Shown: positions 1 through 12,813 of the stretch, one piece after another
Layout of the letters: each line of letters opens with the position of its first letter
Position numbering within the stretch: the stretch's first letter is position 1
Source: Actinoplanes auranticolor
Lineage (GTDB): Bacteria > Actinomycetota > Actinomycetes > Mycobacteriales > Micromonosporaceae
Assembly: GCF_018332655.1 (NCBI RefSeq)
Contig: NZ_BOQL01000017.1
Span: 62,001-126,000, forward strand
Length of the DNA stretch: 64,000 nt
Direction: 5' to 3'
The notes under the pieces: model-generated
What the model was told of the DNA's origin: nothing
Database searches by the model: none
The model's input: the letters and a program-made list of their open reading frames with translations, nothing else
Program-made: the position numbers and the translations under genes

Positions 1-431
1 TCACCGTCCTGGCCAACGACCTGCAGGCCGCCGGCATCAAGGTCAATGGCGTCCCGCGGCCGTGGAACGGCGGCTTCAAGGACGACGTGCAGCAGTTCGG
101 CAAGCAGGACCTGCACATCCTCGGCTGGACCGGCGACTACAACGACCCGGGCAACTTCGTCGGTACGTTCTTCGGCCGCGAGAAGGCCGAGTTCGGCGAC
201 CAGGCGATGACCGAGATGTTCACCGCCATCGGCAAGGCCGACGCGACCGTCGACCAGGCGGCCAAGAAGACCGCGTGGGAGCAGGTCAACCGCGACCTCG
301 CCGCCAAGTGGCTGCCGGCCGTCCCGCTCTGGCACGCCCCGCCGGCGCTGGTCACGACGAAGAACGTCGAGGGTCTGGTGCCGAGTCCTCTCACCAACGA
401 GGAATTCAACACCGTCACGCTGACCAAGTAG
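1..431 (+). CDS. dppA: Peptide ABC transporter substrate-binding protein, C-terminal part
   Basis: The gene enters from the left edge, so only about the last 142 residues are present, reading in frame from base 3. The fragment resembles the C-terminal lobe of family 5 solute-binding proteins, with a LGWTGDYNDPGNF stretch typical of dipeptide and oligopeptide binders and a late VPLWHAPP segment. In this family the protein is lipid-anchored outside the membrane and hands peptides to the permeases. It is followed by a strong hairpin and then two permeases and two ATPases in the same direction. The peptide specificity cannot be read from the sequence. Confidence 0.9.
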   Translation, partial: TVLANDLQAAGIKVNGVPRPWNGGFKDDVQQFGKQDLHILGWTGDYNDPGNFVGTFFGREKAEFGDQAMTEMFTAIGKADATVDQAAKKTAWEQVNRDLAAKWLPAVPLWHAPPALVTTKNVEGLVPSPLTNEEFNTVTLTK

Positions 432-453
432 TCCGTAGCACCAGGCACCGCCG

Positions 454-488
454 CGGCCCGGCCCGGGATGATCTCCCGGGCCGGGCCG
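454..488 (+). terminator. Intra-operon hairpin between binding protein and permease
   Basis: A perfect 15-bp inverted repeat (454-468 with 474-488) encloses a 5-nt loop and sits 22 nt after the binding-protein stop. There is no T-tract, as is usual for actinobacterial hairpins. It probably reduces read-through or stabilises the upstream mRNA, so the binding protein is made in excess over the membrane parts. Confidence 0.7.
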
Positions 489-522
489 TCCGGCGCGATT
501 CTGACAGGATGCGTCATTCCTT

Positions 523-1530
523 ATGGTGAGAGTCATCTTGCGCCGCCTGATCCAGCTGGTCGTCACGCTCATCGCCCTGACCACGCTGGTTTTCTTCTGG
601 CTGCGCAGCCTTCCGGGCGGGCCTGTCGACGCGTTGCTGGGCGAACGCGCGACCCCGCAGACCCGTGAGTTGCTGACCCGGGCCCTCGGCTATGACCAGC
701 CGATCTGGACGCAGTACGGCCGCTTCGTCAAAAACGTGGTGACCGGCAACTTCGGGAACTCCATCCGCACCGGCGAGCCGGTGATGGACGTGATCAGCCG
801 GTCCTTCCCGGCGACGATCGAGCTGGCCGTCGCGGCGATCATCATCGCGATCGGGCTGGGCATCCCGCTCGGATACATCGCGGCGCGCTACCGCGGGCGG
901 ATGCTGGACAACGCCACCATCATCGTCACGCTGATCGGCATCTCGATCCCGATCTTCTTCCTGGGCTACCTGCTCAAGGACCTGCTGACGCAGAACATCC
1001 ACATCTTCCCGCCGTCCGGCCGGATCACCACCGGCATGGACAACACGGACGTGACCGGCTTCTTCGTGCTGGACGGGCTGCTGACCCGGGAGTTCGACGC
1101 CACCGCCGACGCGCTCTGGCACCTGGTGCTGCCGGCCATCACCCTGGCCACGATCCCGCTGGCGATCATCATCCGGATCACCCGGGCGAGCGTGCTGGAC
1201 GTCCTCGACGAGGACTACATCCGTACCGCCGACGCCAAGGGCCTGCGCAACACCACCATCCGCAAGCGGCACGTGCTGCGCAACGCCCTGCTGCCGGTGG
1301 TCACCACCATCGGCCTGCAGACCGGTGCGCTGCTGGCCGGCGCGGTGCTGACCGAGAAGGTCTACAACTGGGGCGGGCTGGGCACGCTGATCACCGACTC
1401 GATCAGTGGCGGCCGTGACTACCCGGTGCTCCAGGCGTTGATCCTGCTCGCCGCAGTCGTCTTCATCGTGGTCAACCTGCTGGTCGACCTCTCGTACGCC
1501 GTCATCGACCCGAGGGTGCGTGTGCAGTGA
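523..1530 (+). CDS. dppB: Peptide ABC transporter permease, DppB family
   Basis: This 335-residue inner-membrane permease has the DppB layout: an N-terminal membrane helix (RLIQLVVTLIALTTLVFFW), a periplasmic loop, and a C-terminal five-helix BPD_transp_1 domain. The coupling-helix signature is visible around DEDYIRTADAKGL. With DppC it would form the membrane channel through which peptides delivered by the binding protein pass. The ATG start is followed directly by a GTG; either could serve. The stop overlaps the next start by four bases (GTGA), which implies translational coupling. Confidence 0.93.
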   Translation: MVRVILRRLIQLVVTLIALTTLVFFWLRSLPGGPVDALLGERATPQTRELLTRALGYDQPIWTQYGRFVKNVVTGNFGNSIRTGEPVMDVISRSFPATIELAVAAIIIAIGLGIPLGYIAARYRGRMLDNATIIVTLIGISIPIFFLGYLLKDLLTQNIHIFPPSGRITTGMDNTDVTGFFVLDGLLTREFDATADALWHLVLPAITLATIPLAIIIRITRASVLDVLDEDYIRTADAKGLRNTTIRKRHVLRNALLPVVTTIGLQTGALLAGAVLTEKVYNWGGLGTLITDSISGGRDYPVLQALILLAAVVFIVVNLLVDLSYAVIDPRVRVQ

Positions 1531-2486
1531 GCGGAATCGGAGGGATCTCGACGCTCGCCGACCACAAGCGCCGCCGGATCGAGGAGCTGACCGCCCGGAC
1601 GTCCGAGGCCGGCGGGGTCAGCCTGATCCGCGACGCCGGCCGCCGGCTGCTGCGCAACCCCACCGCCATGGTGGGCGCGATCATCATCCTGCTGTTCCTG
1701 ATCATCGCGATCTTCGCGCCGCTGGTGGCCCCGCACGACCCCGTGCAGCGATTCCCGGAGCTGACCAAGGACCTGACCGTCGACTCCATCCCGGGCGCCA
1801 CTGCCGGGCATCCGCTGGGCAGTGACCCGCTGGGCCGCGACTTCGCGTCCCGGATGATCTACGGCGCCCGGCAGACGCTGTTCGTCGGCGTCCTGGCCAC
1901 GTTCATCGGCCTGTTGTTCGGCGTGGTGCTCGGCGCGATCGCCGGCGCCGTCGGCGGTTGGCTCGACGTGCTGATCATGCGGCTCACCGACGTCATGCTG
2001 GCCCTGCCCAGCCTGCTGCTGGCGATCACGCTGGTCGCCCTGGCCAGCCGGTCCACGCAATGGACGGTGATCATCGCCGTGGCGGTGGTCAACGTGCCCA
2101 TCTTCGCCCGGCTGCTGCGCGGGTCGATGCTGGCGCAACGGGAGAGCGACCATGTGCTCGCCGCCCGCGCGCTGGGCGTGCGCCGCCGCGACATCGTGCT
2201 GCGGCACATGCTGCCCAACTCGCTCACCGCCGTCATCGTGCAGGCCACCCTGACCTTCGCGGTGGCGATCCTGGACGCGGCCGCGCTGTCGTTCCTGGGC
2301 CTCGGCGACCCGGACATCAACCGGGCCGAGTGGGGCCTGATGCTCGGCGTGGACGGCGTACGGTATTTCGAGGTCCGCCCGGAGCTGGCCTATCTCCCCG
2401 CCCTGGCGATCATTTTTGTGGCCCTCGGCTTCACCTTGCTCGGCGAGAGCATGCGCGAGGCGCTCGACCCGAAGAACCGGCGGTGA
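1527..2486 (+). CDS. dppC: Peptide ABC transporter permease, DppC family
   Basis: The 319-residue protein has an N-terminal cytoplasmic stretch of about 40 residues, a first membrane helix near residues 50-68, and then the DppC motif GSDPLGRDFASRMIYGAR. A BPD_transp_1 domain follows, with the coupling motif ARALGVRRRDIVLRHMLPN. It would pair with the preceding permease to form the transport channel. The GTG start lies inside the stop codon of dppB (GTGA overlap), and dppD follows after six bases, so the genes form one transcription unit. Confidence 0.93.
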   Translation: MSGIGGISTLADHKRRRIEELTARTSEAGGVSLIRDAGRRLLRNPTAMVGAIIILLFLIIAIFAPLVAPHDPVQRFPELTKDLTVDSIPGATAGHPLGSDPLGRDFASRMIYGARQTLFVGVLATFIGLLFGVVLGAIAGAVGGWLDVLIMRLTDVMLALPSLLLAITLVALASRSTQWTVIIAVAVVNVPIFARLLRGSMLAQRESDHVLAARALGVRRRDIVLRHMLPNSLTAVIVQATLTFAVAILDAAALSFLGLGDPDINRAEWGLMLGVDGVRYFEVRPELAYLPALAIIFVALGFTLLGESMREALDPKNRR

Positions 2487-2492
2487 CCAGTC

Positions 2493-3476
2493 ATGCCTCT
2501 ACTCGACGTTCGTGATCTGTCGGTCGTCTTCCAGCGCAAGGGCGCCAAGCCCTTCACCGCGGTGGACGGCGTCAACTTCACCGTGGAACCCGGCCAGACG
2601 GTCGGGCTGGTCGGCGAGTCCGGCTGCGGCAAGTCGGTGACCAGCCTGGCGATCATGGGTCTGCTGCCGCGCCGCGGCAACAAGGTCTCCGGTGAGGTCC
2701 GTTTCGAGGACACCGACCTGCTCAAGCTGCGCCCGCAGGAGCTGCGGGACCGGCGCGGCCGGGACATCGGCATGATCTTCCAGGACCCGCTGTCCTCGCT
2801 GAACCCGGTGCTGCCGCTCGGCCTGCAGGTGGCCGAGGTGCTGGAACGCCACCAGGGCCGGACCCGGCAGGCGGCGCTGCGGGAGGCCCGGAACCTGCTC
2901 GACGCGGTCGGCATCCCGGACCCGACGCGGCGGCTCAAGGAGTTCCCGCACCAGCTCTCCGGCGGCATGCGGCAGCGGGCGCTGATCGCCATCGCCCTGG
3001 CCTGCAAGCCGCGCCTGCTGATCGCCGACGAGCCGACGACGGCGCTGGACGTGACCATCCAGGCGCAGATCCTCACCCTGCTCAAGCAGCTGGTCGAGGA
3101 GTCCGGCACGGCGCTGGTGATGATCACCCACGATCTCGGGGTGGTGGCCGGTCTCTGCGACACGGTCAACGTCCTGTACGCCGGCAAGGTGGTCGAGCGG
3201 GCCGAGCGCCACGACCTGTTCGCCGAGCCGCGGCACCCGTACACCCATGGGCTGCTGCAGTCCGTGCCGCGGCTGGACGTCGACCGCGGTGGGCGGCTGC
3301 ACCAGATCCGCGGCTCGGTCAGCGACAACATCCCCTGGCCGGAGGGCTGCGCCTTCGCGCCGCGCTGTGACCGGGTGAACGACGCCTGCATCGGCGAGAC
3401 GGTGCCTCTCGAGCCCACCTTCCGCGGCGGCGCGCTGCGGTGCACGAACCCCGTACCGCAGGAGGTGCCGGCGTGA
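2493..3476 (+). CDS. dppD: Peptide ABC transporter ATPase, DppD family
   Basis: This 327-residue cytoplasmic ATPase powers peptide import. It shows Walker A GESGCGKS, a Q-loop in [13 protein letters not shown], the ABC signature LSGGMRQR, Walker [13 protein letters not shown] and the switch histidine in MITHDLG. The C-terminal Cys-containing oligopeptide_HPY segment ([14 protein letters not shown]) is typical of the Dpp/Opp ATPases. The following ATPase gene overlaps its stop by four bases. Two separate ATPases suggest a heterodimeric motor. Confidence 0.94.
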   Translation: MPLLDVRDLSVVFQRKGAKPFTAVDGVNFTVEPGQTVGLVGESGCGKSVTSLAIMGLLPRRGNKVSGEVRFEDTDLLKLRPQELRDRRGRDIGMIFQDPLSSLNPVLPLGLQVAEVLERHQGRTRQAALREARNLLDAVGIPDPTRRLKEFPHQLSGGMRQRALIAIALACKPRLLIADEPTTALDVTIQAQILTLLKQLVEESGTALVMITHDLGVVAGLCDTVNVLYAGKVVERAERHDLFAEPRHPYTHGLLQSVPRLDVDRGGRLHQIRGSVSDNIPWPEGCAFAPRCDRVNDACIGETVPLEPTFRGGALRCTNPVPQEVPA

Positions 3477-4582
3477 GCGAAGCACTTGTCGAGATCGACG
3501 ACCTCAAGGTCCATTTCCCGATCAAGAGCGGACTGCTCTTCGACCGTACGGTCGGCTACGTCTACGCCGTCGACGGCGTCTCGCTGAAGGTCAAGCGCGG
3601 TGAGACCTACGGCCTGGTCGGCGAGTCCGGCTGTGGCAAGTCGACGCTGGGCCGCGGCCTGCTCCGGCTGGTCGAGCCGACCAGCGGCGGGATCACCTTC
3701 GACGGTACGGACGTGCGCTCGCTCAAGGGCGAGGAGATGCGGCTCTTCCGGCGCCGCATCCAGATGGTGTTCCAGGACCCGCTGTCCAGTCTGGACCCCC
3801 GGCAGTCGGTGGAGTCCCTGCTGGTCGAAGGGCTCAAGGCGCACGGCCTGCACAAGGACAAGGCCGACGTGCAGAAGCGGTTGAAGTCCACCTTGGACTC
3901 GGTCGGCCTGCCGGCTTCGGCGCTGAACAAGTACCCGCACGAGTTCTCCGGCGGGCAGCGGCAGCGGATCGGCATCGCCCGGGCCCTGGTGCTGGGCCCC
4001 GAGCTGATCGTGGCCGACGAGCCGGTGTCCGCGCTGGACGTGTCGATCCAGGCCCAGGTGGTCAACCTGCTCGGTGACCTCCAGGAGTCGCTGGGACTGA
4101 CCTACCTGGTGATCGCGCACGACCTGGCCGTGGTCCGGCACATCTCCGACACCATCGGCGTGATGTACCTGGGCTCCCTGGTCGAGGAGGCGGACGGCGA
4201 CCAGCTGTACGAGCGGCCGCTGCACCCGTACACCCGGGCTCTGATGTCGGCCGTGCCGGTCCCGGACCCGCAGGTGGAGGACCGGCGGGAGCGGATCCTG
4301 CTGGCCGGCGACCTGCCGTCGCCGGCCAATCCGCCGACCGGCTGCCGGTTCCACACCCGCTGCCCGTGGGCGCAGCCCACCCGCTGCGCCGACGAGCGGC
4401 CGCAGCTGCGGGTGTTCGACGACTCCGGGCAGCGGGTGGCCTGCCACTACGCCGAGGAGATCCTCAGCGGCGAGCTCAAGATGCATGAGGTACGCGCGGA
4501 GATCGTCCGCCCGGACTCGGACACCGCACCCGATGTGGGCGCCGAGCTGATCCAGACCCGGACGGACCTGCCGGCGCCCTAG
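3473..4582 (+). CDS. dppF: Peptide ABC transporter ATPase, DppF family
   Basis: This is the second ATPase of the importer, 369 residues from the GTG that overlaps the dppD stop. An upstream in-frame ATG at 3440 lies inside dppD and is less likely. Motifs include Walker A GESGCGKS, signature FSGGQRQR, Walker [13 protein letters not shown], switch region VIAHDLAVV, and a C-terminal Cys-rich HPY segment ([15 protein letters not shown]). About 45 residues beyond the HPY region form an acidic tail not typical of the family. The stop overlaps the stop of the convergent hexosaminidase gene by four bases. Confidence 0.93.
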   Translation: MSEALVEIDDLKVHFPIKSGLLFDRTVGYVYAVDGVSLKVKRGETYGLVGESGCGKSTLGRGLLRLVEPTSGGITFDGTDVRSLKGEEMRLFRRRIQMVFQDPLSSLDPRQSVESLLVEGLKAHGLHKDKADVQKRLKSTLDSVGLPASALNKYPHEFSGGQRQRIGIARALVLGPELIVADEPVSALDVSIQAQVVNLLGDLQESLGLTYLVIAHDLAVVRHISDTIGVMYLGSLVEEADGDQLYERPLHPYTRALMSAVPVPDPQVEDRRERILLAGDLPSPANPPTGCRFHTRCPWAQPTRCADERPQLRVFDDSGQRVACHYAEEILSGELKMHEVRAEIVRPDSDTAPDVGAELIQTRTDLPAP

Positions 4583-6186
4583 CTCCAGTCGATCTGCGGC
4601 GAGGGATAGAAGTCGACGCCGCGTGCGGTCCACCGTGGGCCGTACGCGGCGAGCCGCGCGCGGAACGACTCCCAGTCGTGGGTGCTCGCCGGTGACCAGC
4701 CGAGCTCGGCGATCGCCGGCAGCCGGGGGAACGCCATGAACTCGATGTCGTCCAGGCTCCGCAGCGTCTCCGACCAGAGCGGTGCCTCCACGCCGAGCAC
4801 CGCGGACGCGGGCAGGCCGGTGAGGTGGGTCGCCGGGTCCCAGTCGTACGCGGTGCGGACCTCGATGTAGCCCGCCCAGGACAGTCCGAGCGGGGTGTTC
4901 CGGTCGTACTTCTGGTCGAGGTACGCCTTGTTCGCCGGGGACATGACCACCTTGGTGCCCCGGGCGGCGGCGGCCACCACGGTCGGGTTGGTGGTCGCGG
5001 TGTCCCAGAACTGCGCCACGGCGTTGGCGGAGGCCGGTGACTGGGTGATCTCGTTCCAGCCGTACGCGGTCTTGCCGTACTTGGCGACCAGCGGCAGCAC
5101 CCGCTGCTGGAACGTCAGGTAGTCGGCGTCCGTGGTGGCGTGGGCCTCGTCGCCGCCGATGTGCAGGTACGGCCCCGGGGTCAGCGCGGCCAGCTCGCGG
5201 ATGACGTCCTCCACGAAGCGGTACGTCGTCTCGGAGCCGATGCACAGCGAGCTGTAGCCGACCGCGGTGTCCGTACGCGGCGGCGGCGCCACCCCGTCAC
5301 AGGTCAGCTCGGGGTAGGCGACCTGGGCGGCGTTGACGTGACCGGGCATGTCGATCTCGGGCACGATCGTGATGTGCCGGGCGGCCGCGTACCGGACCAG
5401 GTCCCGGTAGTCGGCCTTGGTCAGGTAGCCGGGCCCGGTGCCGTCGACGCCGGTGCCGGGTCCGCCGCCGACCGTGGTCAGCCGCGGCCAGCTGTCGATC
5501 TGGATCCGCCAGCCCTGGTCGTCCGAGAGATGCAGGTGCAGGTGATTGATCTTGAACCGGCTGATCTCGTCGATGTACGCCCTGATCTCGTCCGGGGTGT
5601 GGAAGTGCCGCGCCACGTCCAGCATCGACCCGCGGTACGCGAACCGCGGATGGTCCACGATGCTGCCACCGGCCACGCTCCACGACCGGCGTACCGGGGT
5701 CCGGGACTCGATCTCCTGCGGCAGCAGCTGGCGCAGGGTCTGCGTGCCGGCGAAGAGCCCGGCCGGCTTGTTGGCCCGGATGGTGATGCTGCGGCGGTCC
5801 ACGCTGAGCCGGTAGCCCTCGTCCCCGAGCTGCGCTTCCCCGGCGCCCAGCAGCAGCGAAATCGTGGGCAGCACGCGCGGGGCGGCGGGCAGGACCGGCA
5901 ACGGGTAGCCCGTGGCGGGACGCAGCGCGCGGGCGAGCTGATCGCCGACGGCGCGGGCGGCGGCCGAACCGGGCTGGGTGCGGATCACGGTGAGCGGCCC
6001 GAGCCGGAAGTCCGCACCGGCGACGGGCCGCACCTCGACGGGCGCGGGGATGACACTGCCGAGTGCCGGGACCGCGCCGGCCGCCGGAGCGGCCGAGGCG
6101 GCGGTGGGCAGTGCAGCGATGGGTACGGCGGCGGGCAGCCCGAGAGCTACGACGATGAGCATGCGGGTCACGACAGGTCTGGCCAC
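4579..6186 (-). CDS. Secreted beta-N-acetylhexosaminidase, GH20
   Basis: The 535-residue exported enzyme has a signal peptide (positive residues, then [17 protein letters not shown], Ala-rich cleavage region). A GH20b-like N-terminal domain and a GH20 barrel follow. The catalytic Asp-Glu pair lies in HIGGDEAH, and [11 protein letters not shown] and EIDMPGH are further family motifs. GH20 enzymes remove terminal N-acetylglucosamine from chitin oligomers, which fits the GH19 chitinase 8 kb away. GTG at 6186 is preferred over ATG at 6162, because a TAGCGT -10-like hexamer lies 7 nt upstream and there is no ribosome-binding site, so the transcript is probably leaderless. The substrate is inferred from the family. 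Confidence 0.92.
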   Translation of the reverse strand: MARPVVTRMLIVVALGLPAAVPIAALPTAASAAPAAGAVPALGSVIPAPVEVRPVAGADFRLGPLTVIRTQPGSAAARAVGDQLARALRPATGYPLPVLPAAPRVLPTISLLLGAGEAQLGDEGYRLSVDRRSITIRANKPAGLFAGTQTLRQLLPQEIESRTPVRRSWSVAGGSIVDHPRFAYRGSMLDVARHFHTPDEIRAYIDEISRFKINHLHLHLSDDQGWRIQIDSWPRLTTVGGGPGTGVDGTGPGYLTKADYRDLVRYAAARHITIVPEIDMPGHVNAAQVAYPELTCDGVAPPPRTDTAVGYSSLCIGSETTYRFVEDVIRELAALTPGPYLHIGGDEAHATTDADYLTFQQRVLPLVAKYGKTAYGWNEITQSPASANAVAQFWDTATTNPTVVAAAARGTKVVMSPANKAYLDQKYDRNTPLGLSWAGYIEVRTAYDWDPATHLTGLPASAVLGVEAPLWSETLRSLDDIEFMAFPRLPAIAELGWSPASTHDWESFRARLAAYGPRWTARGVDFYPSPQIDWS

Positions 6187-6193
6187 GAGCCCG

Positions 6194-6224
6194 ACGCTAC
6201 ATTCGGGCTCGTCTATCTGTAAAG
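6194..6224 (-). promoter_or_regulatory. Promoter of the GH20 gene
   Basis: On the minus strand TTTACA (6218-6223) and TAGCGT (6194-6199) are separated by 18 bp, with the GTG start 7 nt after the -10. The -35 is embedded in CTTTACAGATA (6214-6224). Almost the same 11-mer occurs upstream of the GH19 chitinase. Confidence 0.55.
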
Positions 6225-6239
6225 GTTCCGTGCAGTTGA

Positions 6240-6656
6240 TCAGCCCTCGGGCCGGTTCAGCAGCCCGACCGCGATCGCATGGACGGCGTCGAGGTCGGCC
6301 GGGTCCTTGACGGTGGTCTTCGCGCCGGTCACGGTGTACCACTCGTCCGCGTCCTTGTACTGCGCGCGGATGGTGACCTGGTCACCGGCCAGCTCGGTCA
6401 GGAGGGTCACCTCGCCCGTGATGACACCGACCTCGTCCGTCATCACTCCGCCCTGACCGGCGACGATGTCGGTCGTTCGGCTCGTCGCCGTGGAGGCGGG
6501 AGCCGCGGGGGCGGTGGCGGCCTCAGGTGCAGCGGCCTCAGCTGCGGGGCCGGGCTCGGGGGCGGCCTCCGTCCCGGCCGCGGGCGCGGTGGGCTGAGCC
6601 GCGGCCGGAGCGGCGGGCTCGGTGGTGGTCTCGGTGGCGGGCTTGGACTCGGTCAT
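6240..6656 (-). CDS. Ala/Pro-rich protein of unknown function
   Basis: The 138-residue product has a Thr/Glu/Ala/Pro-rich low-complexity first half (about residues 1-65), then a compact C-terminal part of about 75 residues that alternates short beta-like strands (VGVITGEVTLL, VTIRAQYKDADEWYTV). No family is recognised. No signal peptide is visible, so a cytoplasmic protein is likely. Its ATG overlaps the stop of the HNH nuclease gene by four bases (ATGA), so the two are translationally coupled. A role linked to that nuclease is possible but is inference from position only. Confidence 0.75.
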   Translation of the reverse strand: MTESKPATETTTEPAAPAAAQPTAPAAGTEAAPEPGPAAEAAAPEAATAPAAPASTATSRTTDIVAGQGGVMTDEVGVITGEVTLLTELAGDQVTIRAQYKDADEWYTVTGAKTTVKDPADLDAVHAIAVGLLNRPEG

Positions 6657-7330
6657 CGGCACTTCTCCAGCATTTTCTTCAGCTCGGCCTTCTCCTCGGT
6701 GGTGACCGTGAGCTTCCACCGGCTCTTCACCACGATCCAGTCCTGAGCGTATTGGCACCACGAGCCGGTCTGCTCGGGTTTCCAGGTCGACGGGTCCTGG
6801 TCACCCTTTGACCTGTTCGACGCCGCCGAAACCGCAACCAGCTGGGGATCGTCCAGATCGTTGGCGAACTCCTCGCGCTGGTCCGTGGTCCAGGCGGCCG
6901 CGCCCGAGCGCCAGGCGTTGGCCAGTGGCACCACGTGGTCGATGTCCACCTTGCTCGGGTCGGTGATCTTGTCGCCGTCGTAGACGCTGACCCAGGTGCC
7001 CGCGACCACGTTGCAGCCGGAGACCTTGACCTTGGTGCCGTCGCGCTTGAGGACCGTGTCGCGGATGTCGCAGTTGCTGCCGGTGCTGTTCCAGTGCGGG
7101 AACTTGGCCCGGCTGTACCCGCGCATCGAGCCGGTCTTCGTGACGACCTTGAGGGCGTCGAGCTTCCGGCGAGCCTCGGCGGGATCGGAAGTCGTGGCGG
7201 TGCCACCGGTCGAGTCCGAGCCGGAGCCCGAACCGTTCTCGGCGGGTATTTCGCAACCGGCGGCGACGGTCACGGTCAGCAGGGCGGCAGCGACACGCAG
7301 GGTCCACAAAGGAGTGATACGAGGGGGCAC
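6653..7330 (-). CDS. Predicted lipoprotein HNH endonuclease, DUF1524/GmrSD-like
   Basis: The 225-residue protein begins with a lipoprotein signal (hydrophobic stretch, lipobox VTVAAGC) and a Gly/Ser-rich linker. An HNH-type nuclease domain follows, with the motif DIDHVVPLANAW and later Asn and Lys residues (ASNRSKGDQDPSTW). Family members cut nucleic acid using a metal bound by the His and Asp/Asn residues. The lipobox implies location outside the membrane, which suggests DNA scavenging or competition rather than restriction; that role is inferred. GTG is used as start. The stop overlaps the next gene by four bases. Confidence 0.82.
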   Translation of the reverse strand: MPPRITPLWTLRVAAALLTVTVAAGCEIPAENGSGSGSDSTGGTATTSDPAEARRKLDALKVVTKTGSMRGYSRAKFPHWNSTGSNCDIRDTVLKRDGTKVKVSGCNVVAGTWVSVYDGDKITDPSKVDIDHVVPLANAWRSGAAAWTTDQREEFANDLDDPQLVAVSAASNRSKGDQDPSTWKPEQTGSWCQYAQDWIVVKSRWKLTVTTEEKAELKKMLEKCR

Positions 7331-7388
7331 GAAGTAAGCGTATGCGGCCTACGCCCGCTTGGCGCAACTCGTCATCCGTGCCGGGTTC

Positions 7389-7430
7389 GTTCCGCGCGCC
7401 GCCCGGGTGAACCTGGGCGGCGCGCGGAAC
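7389..7430 (-). terminator. Terminator of leuA
   Basis: A perfect 16-bp inverted repeat (7389-7404 with 7415-7430) with a 10-nt loop lies 7 nt beyond the leuA stop on the minus strand. It is the strongest hairpin seen near this gene and lacks a T-tract. Confidence 0.8.
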
Positions 7431-7436
7431 AAATGC

Positions 7437-9311
<1,875 letters not shown>

Positions 9312-9313
9312 TC

Positions 9314-9343
9314 ACCCTACGTGATCATTTTGGACCTGCCCAA
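9314..9343 (-). promoter_or_regulatory. Promoter of the leuL-leuA transcript
   Basis: On the minus strand TTGGGC (9338-9343) and TAGGGT (9314-9319) are 18 bp apart. The leader ATG begins 10 nt after the -10, so the transcript would start only a few bases before the leader peptide. Confidence 0.6.
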
Positions 9344-9387
9344 CCCTACGCCCGGATGGTGGGAAGCGGGAGCTCAGGCGTACGGCT

Positions 9388-10194
9388 TCACGCGGACGGT
9401 ACCGGCTCGGACGGCACCACCGGCTGTTCGATCACCGGCGGGGGCGGCGGGGCGTCCTGGCCCAGGGGCTCGCCGCCGGTCACCGGGCCGGGCAGGTCGA
9501 TCGACGCCGGCGCCGCGGCCGGCGCACCCGCGATCCGCAGCGTGCCGAACTTGACCCGGGCCGCGGTGAGCAGGCCGTTGTCGGCGTAGCAGTAGATGCC
9601 GACGTCGACCGGCGCGGACAGCGAGGCGGAGATCGTGTCGATGGAGAAGCACCGCCCGGTGGAGCCCTGGAGCGGCTGGGCGGCGGTCACCGACAGGGCC
9701 GACTGGCGGTCGGTGAAGACCGGCAGCCACTGCCGGAAGACCCGCTGCACCTTCGGGTCGTACTCGCGGGGGACCTTCTTGCCGGCGTCGGCCACCCGGA
9801 CGCAGGACGGGCTGACCGGGTTGGTCGCCGAGGGGATGGCGCACTGAAACACCCCGGCCGGGAGCTGCGCGATCGACACGTCAGCCGTACCGCCGAGGGC
9901 GCCGGACGGGATGTCCACCCGCCAGGATCCGTCGACCGCGACCGTCGCCAGGACCGAGCGCGGGGCGAAGCCCGGCGTCTCGAGCGTGTACATCGCGGAG
10001 AAGCGGTGGTCCTCGGCCAGCGCGGCCCGCGCGGCCAGCGCGACCCGGGCGTCCTGGTCCGGGGCCGGGGCGGACGGCGGGGGCGACGGGGTCGGCTCCT
10101 GCGCGGGCGCCGAGTCACCGCAGGCGGAGACGCCGAGGGTGAGCAGGGCGGCGGCCAGCGCGGGCAACACACGCTTGGCGGGGCGGGAGCGCAT
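9388..10194 (-). CDS. Lipoprotein of unknown function
   Basis: The 268-residue protein has a clear lipoprotein signal ([17 protein letters not shown], lipobox VSAC) and a Pro-rich linker. The roughly 215-residue extracytoplasmic domain includes a Cys pair around CVRVADAG and further Cys near CFSID and GIYCYAD, so disulfides are plausible. The C-terminus is Pro-rich. No family is recognised with confidence. The gene is divergent from lysC and upstream of leuL on the same strand, but the leuL promoter lies between them, so it is probably a separate unit. A role in the envelope is all that can be said. Confidence 0.85.
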   Translation of the reverse strand: MRSRPAKRVLPALAAALLTLGVSACGDSAPAQEPTPSPPPSAPAPDQDARVALAARAALAEDHRFSAMYTLETPGFAPRSVLATVAVDGSWRVDIPSGALGGTADVSIAQLPAGVFQCAIPSATNPVSPSCVRVADAGKKVPREYDPKVQRVFRQWLPVFTDRQSALSVTAAQPLQGSTGRCFSIDTISASLSAPVDVGIYCYADNGLLTAARVKFGTLRIAGAPAAAPASIDLPGPVTGGEPLGQDAPPPPPVIEQPVVPSEPVPSA

Positions 10195-10319
10195 CGAGAC
10201 ATTCTCGCCTCTCGTCGCCCGGACCGGTCGTTGCGGGCACCGGAACCTTTTCCCGGCGTGTCGTACGTCGCAGCGGCCGGAATCTGGGATCGCGTGTCAG
10301 CGATCGCGACGCCCGCGGC

Positions 10320-10325
10320 TAGTCT
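10320..10325 (+). promoter_or_regulatory. Possible -10 of the lysC-asd operon
   Basis: TAGTCT lies about 90 nt upstream of the lysC GTG within the divergent intergenic region. No convincing -35 accompanies it, so this is a weak call. Confidence 0.3.
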
Positions 10326-10414
10326 GGTGGCGATTGACCGACTGGCGCCGCCGGGCCGCTGATCTCCTGGCCAGGCGGCGTCGGCACGTGTGGGGTGGAA
10401 AGGAGCCGGCTGCC

Positions 10415-11680
<1,266 letters not shown>

Positions 11681-11687
11681 GCACCGG

Positions 11688-12752
11688 ATGCCGCAGCAGC
11701 AGCCCACGCTGGCTGTCGTCGGAGCCACCGGCTCCGTCGGCACGGTCATGCGTGAGCTGCTGACCTCGCGCCGCAACGTCTGGGGCGAGATCCGGTTGAT
11801 CGCGTCCGCCCGCTCGGCCGGCAAGGAGCTGTCCTGCCGCGGCGAGCAGCTGGTCGTCCGGGAGCTGACCCCCGAGGTCTTCGACGGCGTCGACGTGGCG
11901 ATGTTCGACGTGCCCGACGAGGTGTCGATCCAGTGGGCGCCGATCGCGGTGGAACGCGGTGTCACGGTCGTCGACAACTCCTCGGCGTTCCGGATGGAGA
12001 CCGACGTCCCGCTGGTCGTGCCCGAGGTCAACCAGGAGGAGCTGCGGCGCCGCCCGCGCGGCATCGTCGCCAACGCCAACTGCACCACGATGGCCATGAT
12101 CATGGCGATCGCCCCGCTGCACCGCGAGTACGGCCTGCGCGAGCTGGTGCTGGCGAGCTACCAGGCGGTGTCCGGGGCCGGCCAGGTCGGCGTGGACACC
12201 CTGCACGACCAGCTGATGAAGGTGGCCGGCGACCGGACACTGGGCTCCCGCCCGGGCAACGTCCGCCAGGCGGTCGGCGACGACCTGGGCCCGTTCACCG
12301 CCCCGATGGCCCTGAACGTGGTCCCGTGGTCGGGCGACCTGGCCACGGACGGCTGGTCCTCGGAGGAGCTCAAGCTCCGCAACGAATCCCGCAAGATCCT
12401 CAACCTGCCGGCCCTGAAGGTCTCCGCAACCTGCGTCCGGGTCCCGGTGGTGACCGGCCACTCGATCGCGGTGCACGCGGTCTTCGGCTCGGAACTGGAC
12501 GCCGAGGGCGCCCGCCAGGTCCTGCGCAACGCCCCGGGCGTGATCCTGGTCGACGACCCGGAAGCGGGCGAATACCCGATGCCGATCGACGCGGTCGGCA
12601 CGGACCCGTCCTGGGTCGGCCGCATCCGCCGCGCCATGGACGACCCGCGAGCGCTGGACCTGTTCATCACGGGCGACAACATGCGCAAGGGCGCGGCGCT
12701 GAACACTGTGCAGATCGCGGAGCTGCTGGCCGCGGAGATCGCCAAGGGCTGA
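11688..12752 (+). CDS. asd: Aspartate-semialdehyde dehydrogenase
   Basis: This 354-residue enzyme reduces aspartyl phosphate to the semialdehyde, the next step after lysC. It has the NADP-binding GATGSVGTVM at the N-terminus, the catalytic cysteine in ANANCTTMAM, and the substrate-binding histidine in VVTGHSIAVHAVF. Family motifs and length are normal. It lies 7 nt after lysC in the same operon, an arrangement shared with mycobacteria and corynebacteria. The product feeds both protein amino acids and peptidoglycan diaminopimelate. Confidence 0.96.
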   Translation: MPQQQPTLAVVGATGSVGTVMRELLTSRRNVWGEIRLIASARSAGKELSCRGEQLVVRELTPEVFDGVDVAMFDVPDEVSIQWAPIAVERGVTVVDNSSAFRMETDVPLVVPEVNQEELRRRPRGIVANANCTTMAMIMAIAPLHREYGLRELVLASYQAVSGAGQVGVDTLHDQLMKVAGDRTLGSRPGNVRQAVGDDLGPFTAPMALNVVPWSGDLATDGWSSEELKLRNESRKILNLPALKVSATCVRVPVVTGHSIAVHAVFGSELDAEGARQVLRNAPGVILVDDPEAGEYPMPIDAVGTDPSWVGRIRRAMDDPRALDLFITGDNMRKGAALNTVQIAELLAAEIAKG

Positions 12753-12813
12753 CCGGCCACCTCGGTCGCGGCAGCCGGTCCGTCCCGCGTCTGCGGCGTT
12801 CCGATGGACAGGG

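Noticed and set aside
6173..6188. Possible DasR operator at the GH20 start
   Set aside because: One half, ACAGGTCT, resembles the consensus, but the other half does not and the spacing is wrong by one base.
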